Shown here piece after piece: positions 35,912-41,664 of a DNA stretch of 42,256 bases; the stretch's first letter is position 1, and each line of letters opens with the position of its first letter. The stretch spans positions 1 through 42,256 of the IMG/VR virus record IMGVR_UViG_3300035698_008965. One strand, given 5' to 3'. The DNA comes from a virus. The notes under the pieces were generated by a model. It was not told the DNA's origin, made no database searches, and worked only from the letters and a program-made list of their open reading frames with translations. A program made the position numbers and the translations under genes.

Positions 35912-36175
35912 TTATTTTACTTCACTTTTAATTAAATCAATTATTGATTGATTTTTTTGTAAACCTACAACTACATTCCATAAATTTTTCATGTATGTAA
36001 TATGTGAATCTTGCATTTTAAATTGAAGTTCATCATCCATATAAAATGGTGTCGTTGAACCTGTGATTAATGCATCTATGACATCGACATCTCTACTTAC
36101 ATCTACTGTAGAATTATTCATTAATTGTTTAAGATATTGTATCTTATTAGGTAAACTTACATTCTCCCACCTCAT
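35912..36175 (-). CDS. Small hypothetical protein
   Basis: The 87-residue helical protein (MRWENVSLPNKIQYLKQLMN, ending IDLIKSEVK) is not recognised. Its ATG overlaps the stop of the DUF3293-like gene (ATGA), so the pair is translationally coupled and likely functions together. It is followed by a 20-bp direct repeat and a tRNA gene. Confidence 0.6.
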   Translation of the reverse strand: MRWENVSLPNKIQYLKQLMNNSTVDVSRDVDVIDALITGSTTPFYMDDELQFKMQDSHITYMKNLWNVVVGLQKNQSIIDLIKSEVK

Positions 36176-36768
36176 ACTTTCTTCATTATCGATTCAAATG
36201 CCATTCTAGTTAACATCCCATTTGGTTTATACTCAAATCCTTCAAACGTAAATGATTTACCTTTAACCTTAGTATATGCTCTTGCTATTTTCCCAGCTGA
36301 AAACTTACCAATTTTATCAATAGAACCACCTGATTTTGAAATCAATTCAACAGTATCGTTGGTTTCTTTACCTTGATAGATGATAGCATCTTGATCGTAT
36401 TTCTTTGCTAACCTAACTGCATTTGATTTAGTTATATTGGGAATGAATAACGATTCTTCAACTACTGGTATCTTCATATCATCAGGACATTTAGAGTAAT
36501 CAATATCAGCACTCTTACATTCCATCCAATAACCTTTAACTTTAAAGAAACCCAATCCTAATGATCTAACATCAGATTCCAATCGTTTATTTCTTTTTGT
36601 GTTATCTGATTTACTATTACCACCACGATATGCGGTGATTATAGAAAAGCTATCAGATGCTTCTTTTTGAGTATGTTGATATACCCTATTTAATGAGGCC
36701 TCATTAACTGATGATTTGTTACCGTATTTAATAGCGTATGCTAGGTTCTCTAATGTTACTACTTTCAT
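36172..36768 (-). CDS. DUF3293-like protein
   Basis: The 198-residue product has SFSIITAYRGGNSKSDNTKR followed by NKRLESDVRSLGLGFFKVKG and YWMEC. This is the pattern of DUF3293-type proteins ((I)ITA-x-R/N-x-N-x-x-R/N, then L-x-x-L-x-x-(G)-(Y/F)-x-x-V-x-G). These are common in large phages and of unknown biochemical function. The C-terminal half (KSNAVRLAKKYDQDAIIYQG) continues the fold. It sits inside the tRNA array, directly after tRNA-Met in the direction of transcription, and may share its promoter. Confidence 0.65.
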   Translation of the reverse strand: MKVVTLENLAYAIKYGNKSSVNEASLNRVYQHTQKEASDSFSIITAYRGGNSKSDNTKRNKRLESDVRSLGLGFFKVKGYWMECKSADIDYSKCPDDMKIPVVEESLFIPNITKSNAVRLAKKYDQDAIIYQGKETNDTVELISKSGGSIDKIGKFSAGKIARAYTKVKGKSFTFEGFEYKPNGMLTRMAFESIMKKV

Positions 36769-36794
36769 TTATCATCCTTATTATTTAATTTGAG

Positions 36795-36869
36795 TGGGCC
36801 TTGAGGGACTCGAACCCCCGACCTTTACGTTATGAGCGTACTGCTACTAACCAACTGAGCTAAAGGCCC
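36795..36869 (-). tRNA. tRNA-Met(CAT)
   Basis: Acceptor stem GGGCCTT/AAGGCCC, D-arm GCTC (imperfect closure), anticodon loop CTCATAA and T-arm GGGGG/CCCTC are visible; A73. It is elongator-type by its G1-C72 pair, although a tRNA-Ile(CAU, lysidine) identity cannot be excluded. A TTCGTATATTG element lies 22 bases upstream. Confidence 0.88.
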
Positions 36870-36891
36870 GATAATATATATTATATAAATA

Positions 36892-36902
36892 CAATATACG
36901 AA
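36892..36902 (-). promoter_or_regulatory. TTCGTATATTG element upstream of tRNA-Met
   Basis: This is an exact copy of the groES-type element, with GTATTTATA following downstream. Confidence 0.5.
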
Positions 36903-36942
36903 TTCTATTTTATATATCCTAATTTAATTTAATGTTTATTTG

Positions 36943-37016
36943 AGCGCAAGGTGGGATTCGAACCCACGACCCTTTGGTTGGAAACCAAACGCTCTGACCA
37001 ACTGAGCTACTCACGC
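36943..37016 (-). tRNA. tRNA-Gly(TCC), copy 2
   Basis: Acceptor GCGTGAG/CTTGCGC (two G-T pairs), anticodon stem TTTGG/CCAAA with loop TTTCCAA, T-arm GTGGG/CCCAC, discriminator U. It has the same anticodon as the gene at 35743 but a clearly different body sequence, so the two were not copied recently from one another. Confidence 0.93.
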
Positions 37017-37095
37017 TTATATTATTAACATCTTAGTTATTCCAAATCGGAATATGCGATAACCACCACGTGCAGGTGTGTTAATTTCGGTTATC

Positions 37096-37490
37096 TGGAG
37101 CTGGAGGGATTCGAACCCTCGTCTTATTCAGCACGTCATACAAATTCATTCACAATCATAGTTCATTTTTCTAAATAAACAAAATACCAAAATTATTGAT
37201 GTGGTTTATAATGTCAACTTTGTAAAAACATTCTCATAACGGATTTCCACTATCCTACTACACTTTAAGGTAGTTAGCACCCACTTATAACTTTCTGTTT
37301 CTAGGTAGTTATCACCCATCGGCTACGCTGCTAGAGCGAACTCACCACCTACGAAAGACATTGCATCTTCGAAGGTAAAATCTGACTTTTCGTCGTTTAA
37401 CTATTATCACCATAGATTATAGAGATAGATGACATTTCTCTGATTGCACTCACATAAACTAGATCTGCTAATCAATTCCAAGTCAGCCCC
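37096..37490 (-). ncRNA. ssrA: tmRNA (phage-encoded)
   Basis: About 395 bases carry the tmRNA ends. The 5' GGGGCTG pairs with 3' CAGCTCC, including the G3-U70 wobble that specifies alanine; the discriminator is A, and the T-arm is GAGGG/CCCTC with TTCGAAT. The internal tag frame ends GCT CTA GCA GCG TAG, encoding ALAA. The best resume site is TAGGT followed by GGT, which gives the tag GEFALAA, matching the GE...ALAA tags of Bacteroidetes. tmRNA releases stalled ribosomes and tags the partial products for proteolysis. CCA is not encoded. Confidence 0.93.
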
Positions 37491-37508
37491 AATTATTATA
37501 AACAATCG

Positions 37509-37997
37509 TTATTGTTTAATTCTTCCTAATTTTATTTCAATCTCTGCTCGTTTGCCGAGTTGTTTAATACCCTCAATTGGGTATTTACAGTGGACAAAGT
37601 TATCCTCTGATAAGTATGGTGATAAATCTAAATCATCAATAGCAACCCATTGATCTGGTCTATGTAGACTAACCCATTCTAGAATTTCTTGTGCTCTATT
37701 AGATTTATAATCACCATATCCTATTATTTTAGTATATCCAATAATAGTATCTTCACCATAAAGAATTCCAGCTGCTACAAAAATATCTCTCATAACCTGT
37801 AACGAATAATGCTTTCTCCAATCTGAACTAATAACTACTCTAGCATCAGTTGATAAAATTGCATTATTTAACGTTATCATTCCTTTTTGAGAAAATGGTT
37901 TTGCATCCCAATCATTATCTTTAGGAAATGCTTGATCATTTACCTTTTGGTAATCGGGAACCATAACACCATCAATATCTAAAAATATTATCTTCAT
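37509..37997 (-). CDS. HAD-superfamily phosphatase (HAD_SAK-like)
   Basis: The start at 37997 gives 162 residues opening MKIIFLDIDGVMV, which is the catalytic DxDG motif of HAD phosphatases. Further motifs are VVISSDWR (motif II Ser), a RAQEILEW helix and WVAIDDLDL (motif IV acidic pair). This matches the small HAD domains known in RNA-repair polyproteins and phages, which act on nucleotide or nucleic-acid phosphate ends. The frame can be read 36 codons further upstream, but that extension merely translates the adjacent tRNA-Ala and is rejected. It lies between tmRNA and tRNA-Ala, a setting compatible with tRNA or RNA maintenance. Confidence 0.85.
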   Translation of the reverse strand: MKIIFLDIDGVMVPDYQKVNDQAFPKDNDWDAKPFSQKGMITLNNAILSTDARVVISSDWRKHYSLQVMRDIFVAAGILYGEDTIIGYTKIIGYGDYKSNRAQEILEWVSLHRPDQWVAIDDLDLSPYLSEDNFVHCKYPIEGIKQLGKRAEIEIKLGRIKQ

Positions 37998-38016
37998 ATC
38001 TATTAATTTAAAAAAG

Positions 38017-38090
38017 TGGAGCCTAGGGGATTCGAACCCCTGACATCTGAATTGCAAATCCAGTGCTCTGGCCAACTGAGCTAAGACCCC
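38017..38090 (-). tRNA. tRNA-Ala(TGC)
   Basis: Acceptor GGGGTCT/AGGCTCC carries the G3-U70 alanine determinant. Anticodon loop TTTGCAA has anticodon TGC; T-arm AGGGG/CCCCT; A73. All arms are intact. Confidence 0.93.
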
Positions 38091-38105
38091 ATTAAACGGT
38101 TTCAT

Positions 38106-38335
38106 TTCGCGTTATATCATAATACCAGCGAATCGGTAAAATGAATCTGAATCAGGTGAATCTTCTATAACTACTTATTCAGATTGCATATATGTGGATT
38201 ATTCCTTTCATATGTATACCCATCATATTATTAACTATATAAGATTATATATTATATAGGTTATCTATGTTGTTAATTATAGTTGATTCTTAACACCGTT
38301 AAAAACCTTATCATTATTTTTGTAGTGCCCCGAAC
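38106..38335 (-). other. Non-coding spacer with two hairpins
   Basis: No frame is supported. There is a perfect 9-bp inverted repeat (AATCTGAAT at 38144-38152 with 38177-38185). Near 38235-38260, CTATATAA and TTATATAG form an 8-bp stem. Confidence 0.5.
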
Positions 38336-38411
38336 GGGATTCGAACCCGTACCCCCATCACTGAGGACTGAATTTTAAGTCCAGCGTGTCTACCAATTTC
38401 ACCATCGAGGC
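38336..38411 (-). tRNA. tRNA-Leu(TAA), copy 1
   Basis: Acceptor GCCTCGA/TCGGGGC, anticodon stem CTGGA/TTCAG with loop CTTAAAA (anticodon TAA for UUA), a long class II variable arm, T-arm ACGGG/CCCGT, A73. This is an intact, standard tRNA-Leu. Confidence 0.94.
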
Positions 38412-38423
38412 ATTTAATCATAC

Positions 38424-38592
38424 TTAACGGAATGGTGCAAATCTTATAAATTTACCATTCTCATGCATTATTTCATCTAAACTACCATCGGTATCATAGT
38501 ATAGTAATCGTTGATTTATTAGAAACACTATAATCCACGTAATCTCTAATTATTCTCCATTCTTCCATAGTTTTATAAAAGTATACACTCAT
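38424..38592 (-). pseudogene. Small gene split by an in-frame TGA with +1 continuation
   Basis: From ATG at 38592 the frame reads MSVYFYKTMEEWRIIRDYVD and on to ...STITIL, then meets TGA (38494-38496). Skipping one base at CTA TGA gives a continuous frame, DTDGSLDEIMHENGKFIRF, ending TAA at 38424. The joined product is about 55 residues and reads as one plausible protein. This could be a decayed gene, a sequencing or assembly indel, or a programmed +1 frameshift; the slippery context resembles the CUU UGA site of release factor 2. No family is recognised. Confidence 0.5.
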
Positions 38593-38917
38593 TTTTCAAC
38601 CTATTGAGTGTAGTATAATAGATATAATATGTCTATTAGGAATCTTATACTATGGTAGGAAGCCTAATACTAACAATTTATATTCTATCTTTATTTAGTG
38701 TTATTAAGCTCTTACATTACTCGAACGTGCTTAATACTCCACAAGGTCATAGGTTTAACCTTTAATTAAATATCATAATTGTTGAATTAATTTTTATAAA
38801 AAACTTACAACGACCACTTCGGGTCTTTCGGGGTTTCTAAAAATAACTGGTGTTGGTGATAAACCCTTATCAAATTCCAACTTCTTTTAGCTTCACTTAT
38901 AGTCATTATAAGTTTAG
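38593..38917 (-). other. Non-coding spacer with nested hairpins
   Basis: No frame is supported. TAGTATAA/TTATACTA encloses AATAGA/TCTATT near 38608-38655. ATTAAGC/GCTTAAT occurs near 38705-38735. On the minus strand, GTTGG/CCAAC encloses GATAA/TTATC near 38885-38855, followed by GACC/GGTC near 38829-38815 and a T-rich stretch. It may contain a small structured RNA. Confidence 0.4.
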
Positions 38918-38991
38918 TTGCGGGGATAGGATTCGAACCTACGTCATTCGGCTTATGAGACCGAGCTGGAGCCTCTCCAGTCCACCCCGCA
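38918..38991 (-). tRNA. Initiator-like tRNA-fMet(CAT)
   Basis: The acceptor is TGCGGGG/CCCCGCA and is followed by TGGA. The anticodon loop is CTCATAA in a GC-rich stem (TCGGT/GCCGA), and T-arm TAGG/CCTA leads to CCCCGCA-A. The whole layout follows bacterial initiator tRNA (CGCGGGGTGGA). It differs in having a U1-A72 weak pair in place of the C1xA72 mismatch, and in a G-U at the base of the anticodon stem. Confidence 0.88.
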
Positions 38992-39008
38992 ATTTTATTG
39001 TATTTTAG

Positions 39009-39082
39009 TACGCCCAGCGAGACTCGAACTCACAACTATTGCTTTAGAAAAACAATGCTCTATCCAGTTGAACTATGGGCGC
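39009..39082 (-). tRNA. tRNA-Arg(TCT)
   Basis: Acceptor GCGCCCA/TGGGCGT (terminal G-U), anticodon stem TTGTT/AGCAA with loop TTTCTAA, T-arm GTGAG/CTCGC, A73. It reads AGA, an Arg codon favoured in AT-rich phages. Confidence 0.92.
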
Positions 39083-39099
39083 ATATGTAATCATTAATA

Positions 39100-39222
39100 T
39101 AAAAAAACACATCAGAGGCTTTTGGGCCCTATCTCAATGCTGTATATTCATCGTTTTATCTCCCGATTCCCAAACTCAACAGCTCATTTTCAAACGAAGG
39201 GTTTTCGCATGATGTGTTTCTT
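39100..39222 (-). ncRNA. Candidate small structured RNA with 10-14-bp closing stem
   Basis: AAACACATCA (39105-39114) and TGATGTGTTT (39210-39219) are perfect inverted repeats about 95 bases apart. The pairing can be extended by A-T and G-U pairs to about 14. On the minus strand the 3' arm runs into seven T, as in an intrinsic terminator, and a CGTATATTG promoter-like motif lies at 39249-39259. The inside holds short pairings and a GGGCCC. Together these give a bounded ~120-base transcript between tRNA-Arg and the RNase H-like gene. The class is not recognised. Confidence 0.55.
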
Positions 39223-39248
39223 TTGCTCTCACTCTTAATCTGCTCTTA

Positions 39249-39259
39249 CAATATACGGA
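39249..39259 (-). promoter_or_regulatory. TCCGTATATTG element upstream of candidate small RNA
   Basis: This differs in one base from the groES-type element. It lies about 27 bases before the 5' arm of the closing stem. Confidence 0.45.
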
Positions 39260-39402
39260 TAATATTTCGATAATCCTAATTTATTTCAATAATTCCATCG
39301 TAGCGTATGGTAAATTCTCGTGATATCCTTTTTCTGATATACCATATTTATGTGTTAACTTCCACTTCCCAGCTGGAATTTCTACAATATTAAATTGTGA
39401 AG

Positions 39403-39855
39403 TTATCTACAGTGGTAATCCGCTGCATGAGTAGCGATTTGCTTTACTGGTTTAATATTCACCTTATATCCCAAACCTTCTGCCCAACCTTTCGTTGCTG
39501 GAACTAATCTTTGAGAGAAGTGCTTTTTATCACCATTGTAATCGAAATCCAATTCAACCTTTACACTTTTGATTTGAGAAGTAAACCATTCAGCTACTTC
39601 AATAGTCAATACAGTTTCTTTGTATAATTTAGTAAACTTATCTTTAATTCTAGGTACTTTTTCTTTCCAAAATATGTAATGAACTCCACGTGTGGAATAT
39701 CTGTAAGCAATCACAGTAACGTATGTGGTTAGATGTCCACTGCTTTGTGAATCTGTACCGATATGTATTTCTACATCAGGGTTTTTTTTGATTACATCCA
39801 AAGTGTGTTTAATTACATCTACTTTTTCACCGTTTACTTTTTTGAAAACTTTCAT
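39403..39855 (-). CDS. RNase H-like YkuK/DUF458 protein
   Basis: The 150-residue protein starts with a short basic strand and then has IHIGTDSQSSGHLTTYVTVI, the first acidic strand of an RNase H fold. It continues with HYIFWKEKVPRIKDKFTKLY, KETVLTIEVAEWF (helix), VELDFDYNGDKKHFSQRLVP and KGWAEGLGYKVNIKPVKQIA with a final THAADYHCR. This matches the YkuK/DUF458 RNase H-like family, which occurs in Firmicutes, Bacteroidetes and many large phages. Putative metal ligands are the Asp of GTDS, the Glu of the TIEVAEW helix, the Asp of LDFDYN and the late ADYH Asp. Nucleic-acid processing is likely; the substrate is unknown. Confidence 0.85.
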   Translation of the reverse strand: MKVFKKVNGEKVDVIKHTLDVIKKNPDVEIHIGTDSQSSGHLTTYVTVIAYRYSTRGVHYIFWKEKVPRIKDKFTKLYKETVLTIEVAEWFTSQIKSVKVELDFDYNGDKKHFSQRLVPATKGWAEGLGYKVNIKPVKQIATHAADYHCR

Positions 39856-39883
39856 TATTACATATATTACTTGTTTATATTAG

Positions 39884-39957
39884 AGGTATAGATTGGATTC
39901 GAACCAATGAATAACGGGGTTGCAACCCGCCCCTTTAGACCACTTGGGTACTATACC
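39884..39957 (-). tRNA. tRNA-Cys(GCA)
   Basis: Acceptor GGTATAG/CTATACC, discriminator U as expected for Cys, anticodon stem GCGGG/CCCGT with loop TTGCAAC, T-arm ATTGG/CCAAT. Intact. Confidence 0.92.
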
Positions 39958-40030
39958 ATAATTTTAAATCAATCTGTTAAGTACTTCGGACAATTTAATG
40001 TACAATCTTCCGCTTTGATTTAAATATTTG

Positions 40031-40102
40031 AGCCGTAACGGGGATTCGAACCCCAAGCAACTAGCATAAGCGCTTACACCTTACCCTTCCAAAAGTTACG
40101 GC
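40031..40102 (-). tRNA. Aberrant tRNA, anticodon not assignable
   Basis: The acceptor GCCGTAA/TTACGGC and T-arm TGGGG/CCCCG with TTCGAAT are perfect. The D-arm is weak (CTT/AAG). The best anticodon stem (TAAGC/GCTAG, one mismatch) leaves a 6-base loop GCTTAT, one base short. Depending on alignment the anticodon is TTA (a UAA reader) or TAT (Ile). It may be decayed or have unusual decoding. Confidence 0.75.
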
Positions 40103-40108
40103 ATTTTG

Positions 40109-40183
40109 GGTGAAAAGTCAGACTCGAACTGACGACCTCTTGATTCACAGTCAAGCACTCTAACCAACTGAGCTATAATCACC
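40109..40183 (-). tRNA. tRNA-His(GTG)
   Basis: Anticodon loop CTGTGAA in stem CTTGA/TCAAG. An extra G at the 5' end pairs with C73, the hallmark of tRNA-His. T-arm GTCAG/CTGAC. The acceptor has two T-T mismatches in its inner half. Confidence 0.9.
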
Positions 40184-40307
40184 ATAATTACTTAGTACAT
40201 ATAACTTATTACAATTAACGTATAAATTGTTAAAAATACAAGTATACCTATAGTATCTAAGTTCTCTTTTATTAATTTCTTCATTACATCTCCGTATTAA
40301 AATTAAG

Positions 40308-40381
40308 TGGGTATAATGAGACTCGAACTCATAACCTTCACCGTATCAGGGTGATGCTCTAACCAATTGAGCTATATACCC
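40308..40381 (-). tRNA. tRNA-Ile(GAT)
   Basis: Acceptor GGGTATA/TATACCC, D-arm GCTC/GAGC, anticodon stem TCACC/GGTGA with loop CTGATAC, T-arm ATGAG/CTCAT, A73. Intact. Confidence 0.94.
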
Positions 40382-40428
40382 ATACTTATCAAACTTCTAA
40401 GATTTTATATGTTATTTAATTTATGTTG

Positions 40429-40502
40429 CTCCCCCAATAGGATTCGAACCTATGACCCTCACCTTAACAGGGTGCCGCTCTAACCAACTGAGCTACGGGG
40501 GA
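40429..40502 (-). tRNA. tRNA-Asn(GTT)
   Basis: Acceptor TCCCCCG/TGGGGGA, discriminator G as typical of Asn, anticodon loop CTGTTAA in stem GCACC/GGTGA, T-arm ATAGG/CCTAT. Confidence 0.93.
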
Positions 40503-40594
40503 ATGTTATAGTTCTGAATCAACAGAATGAAATAAAGATACGGTTATTTGATATCATATCCTAATTTTCTATGTTACCAAATTGTTAATAATTG

Positions 40595-40666
40595 CACAAG
40601 TGAAAGGTATCGAACCCCCATCTACGGGTTTGGAATCCGTAATCTTAGCCATTAGACGACACTTGT
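40595..40666 (-). tRNA. tRNA-Trp(CCA)
   Basis: Acceptor ACAAGTG/CACTTGT, discriminator G as expected for Trp, anticodon loop TTCCAAA. The anticodon stem ACGGA/CCCGT has one A-C mismatch, and T-stem GGGGG/CCTTT has three G-U pairs. Recognisable but somewhat degenerate. Confidence 0.85.
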
Positions 40667-40679
40667 GTATTTTATATTG

Positions 40680-40751
40680 TGGTGCTGGGTGGGATCGAAC
40701 CACCGACCACTAGATCTTCAATCTAGCACTCTACCGCTGAGTTACAACACC
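40680..40751 (-). tRNA. tRNA-Phe(GAA)
   Basis: Acceptor GGTGTTG/CAGCACC, D-arm ACTC/GAGT, anticodon stem CTAGA/TCTAG with loop TTGAAGA, T-arm GGTGG/CCACC, A73. It lies 4 bases from tRNA-Thr. Confidence 0.93.
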
Positions 40752-40755
40752 TTAG

Positions 40756-40829
40756 AGGTTCCAATCAGGATCGAACTGATTTCTAATCTTTACAAGAGAT
40801 TTATTTTATGCCTTCTAAACTATGGAACC
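40756..40829 (-). tRNA. tRNA-Thr(TGT)
   Basis: Acceptor GGTTCCA/TGGAACC, anticodon stem AATCT/AGATT with loop CTTGTAA, T-arm ATCAG/CTGAT, discriminator U. The D-arm is AT-rich (GTTT/AAAT). Confidence 0.88.
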
Positions 40830-40843
40830 GATTTTAAATATAG

Positions 40844-40915
40844 TTGCCCCCCAAGGATTCGAACCTCAATTCTCTGGCTCAAAACCAGGCATCCTGCCAA
40901 TTAGATGAGGGGGCA
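40844..40915 (-). tRNA. tRNA-Gln(TTG)
   Basis: Acceptor TGCCCCC/GGGGGCA, D-arm ATC/GAT, anticodon stem CTGG/CCAG with loop TTTTGAG (anticodon TTG), T-arm GAGG with TTCGAAT, A73. The weak U1-A72 pair fits Gln identity. Confidence 0.88.
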
Positions 40916-41129
40916 ATATTGAAATAGATAAATTATAATTGATGTTAGTCACCACTCTAAAGGATAATCGTTAATATTTTCATCAATCTTATTGGATAGT
41001 GATGGGTAGCTTCCTATTTACATGACTTGTGTATAACCCCAACCTATTTTGCCTATCCATTCTACCCGATACGTAGTGTTTTACCACATCTATTTCAAGT
41101 TTTTATGAAGTAATATTATATTACAATTG
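40916..41129 (-). other. Non-coding spacer between tRNAs
   Basis: About 215 bases without a supported frame. Apart from short inverted repeats such as GGATAG with CTATCC (near 40995 and 41052) I see no defined element. The enclosed ~55 bases could form a hairpin domain. Confidence 0.35.
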
Positions 41130-41203
41130 CACACCTGGAGAGACTCGAACTCCCAACTCTCTGCTTCGAAGGCAGACACTCTATCCAATTGAGTTACAGA
41201 TGC
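41130..41203 (-). tRNA. tRNA-Arg(TCG)
   Basis: Acceptor GCATCTG/CAGGTGT (terminal G-U), anticodon stem TCTGC/GCAGA with loop CTTCGAA, T-arm GGGAG/CTCTC, G73. It complements the Arg(TCT) gene by reading CGN codons. Confidence 0.92.
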
Positions 41204-41217
41204 GTTTACTAATATCG

Positions 41218-41288
41218 TCGGGTTGGTGAGAGTCGAACTCACTACGCCATGACTCCAAATCATAGCCGATACCCCATTCGTCAACCCG
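41218..41288 (-). tRNA. tRNA-Pro(TGG)
   Basis: Acceptor CGGGTTG/CAACCCG with the C1-G72 pair typical of Pro, A73, anticodon stem TATGA/TCATG with loop TTTGGAG, T-arm GTGAG/CTCAC. Confidence 0.92.
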
Positions 41289-41293
41289 ATATC

Positions 41294-41490
41294 AAAATAA
41301 AACAAACCCCCATCCAAATTTCAGTGGAATACTTGTAAGGGATTGGCGGGTACTTATACCACAAAACATCTTACGCCTACCTCTACAATAAACACAACTG
41401 CTGATACAGTTTATACCCCTCTCCTACCAACTTAATGTTAAGGTCTCAAACGTAAGTGTTGTTTATCTTCAAGTGGGATTTTGTTTTATT
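41294..41490 (-). ncRNA. Candidate ~200-base structured RNA closed by 11-bp repeat
   Basis: AATAAAACAAA (41296-41306) and its exact complement (41480-41490) bracket a gene-free segment filling the whole gap between tRNA-Pro and tRNA-Tyr. The closing stem can be extended inward by C-rich and G-rich arms (CCCC near 41307, GTGGG near 41473). AACTG/CAGTT forms an internal hairpin near 41400-41420. This suggests one folded unit processed from the tRNA transcript. The class is unknown. Confidence 0.45.
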
Positions 41491-41491
41491 G

Positions 41492-41574
41492 TGGGCCTCG
41501 GTGGATTCGAACCACTCCCCGTAAAGGACCAGATTTACAGTCTGGCTGCTGAATCCAATCAACTTTCGATGCCC
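41492..41574 (-). tRNA. tRNA-Tyr(GTA)
   Basis: Acceptor GGGCATC/GAGGCCC (one A-G mismatch), anticodon stem CCAGA/TCTGG with loop CTGTAAA, long class II variable arm typical of bacterial Tyr, T-arm GTGG/CCAC, A73. Confidence 0.92.
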
Positions 41575-41590
41575 ATATTTTTAATAATTG

Positions 41591-41664
41591 TACTCCTAAC
41601 TGGATTCGAACCAATGGCCTATTCCATGTAAAAGAATTGCTCTAACCAACTGAGCTATAGAAGT
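41591..41664 (-). tRNA. tRNA-Val(TAC)
   Basis: Acceptor ACTTCTA/TAGGAGT, D-arm GCTC/GAGC, anticodon stem ATTCT/GGAAT with loop TTTACAT, T-arm ATTGG/CCAGT, A73. Confidence 0.92.

Noticed and set aside
37333-37400. Long tmRNA tag frame of about 24 codons starting after tandem stops
   Set aside because: The frame opens just after TGA TAA TAG, but the best resume context (TAGGT before GGT) lies close to the end and yields the Bacteroidetes-like GEFALAA tag.
37998-38105. 36-codon N-terminal extension of the HAD phosphatase frame
   Set aside because: It is the translation of tRNA-Ala(TGC) on the same strand; the HAD motif starts directly at the ATG at 37997.
40665-40904. Plus-strand open frame of 79 codons
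   Set aside because: It runs antisense through tRNA-Phe, tRNA-Thr and tRNA-Gln; the protein sequence is that of translated tRNA genes.
41090-41317. Minus-strand open frame of 75 codons
   Set aside because: It reads across tRNA-Pro and tRNA-Arg(TCG) and has no protein features.
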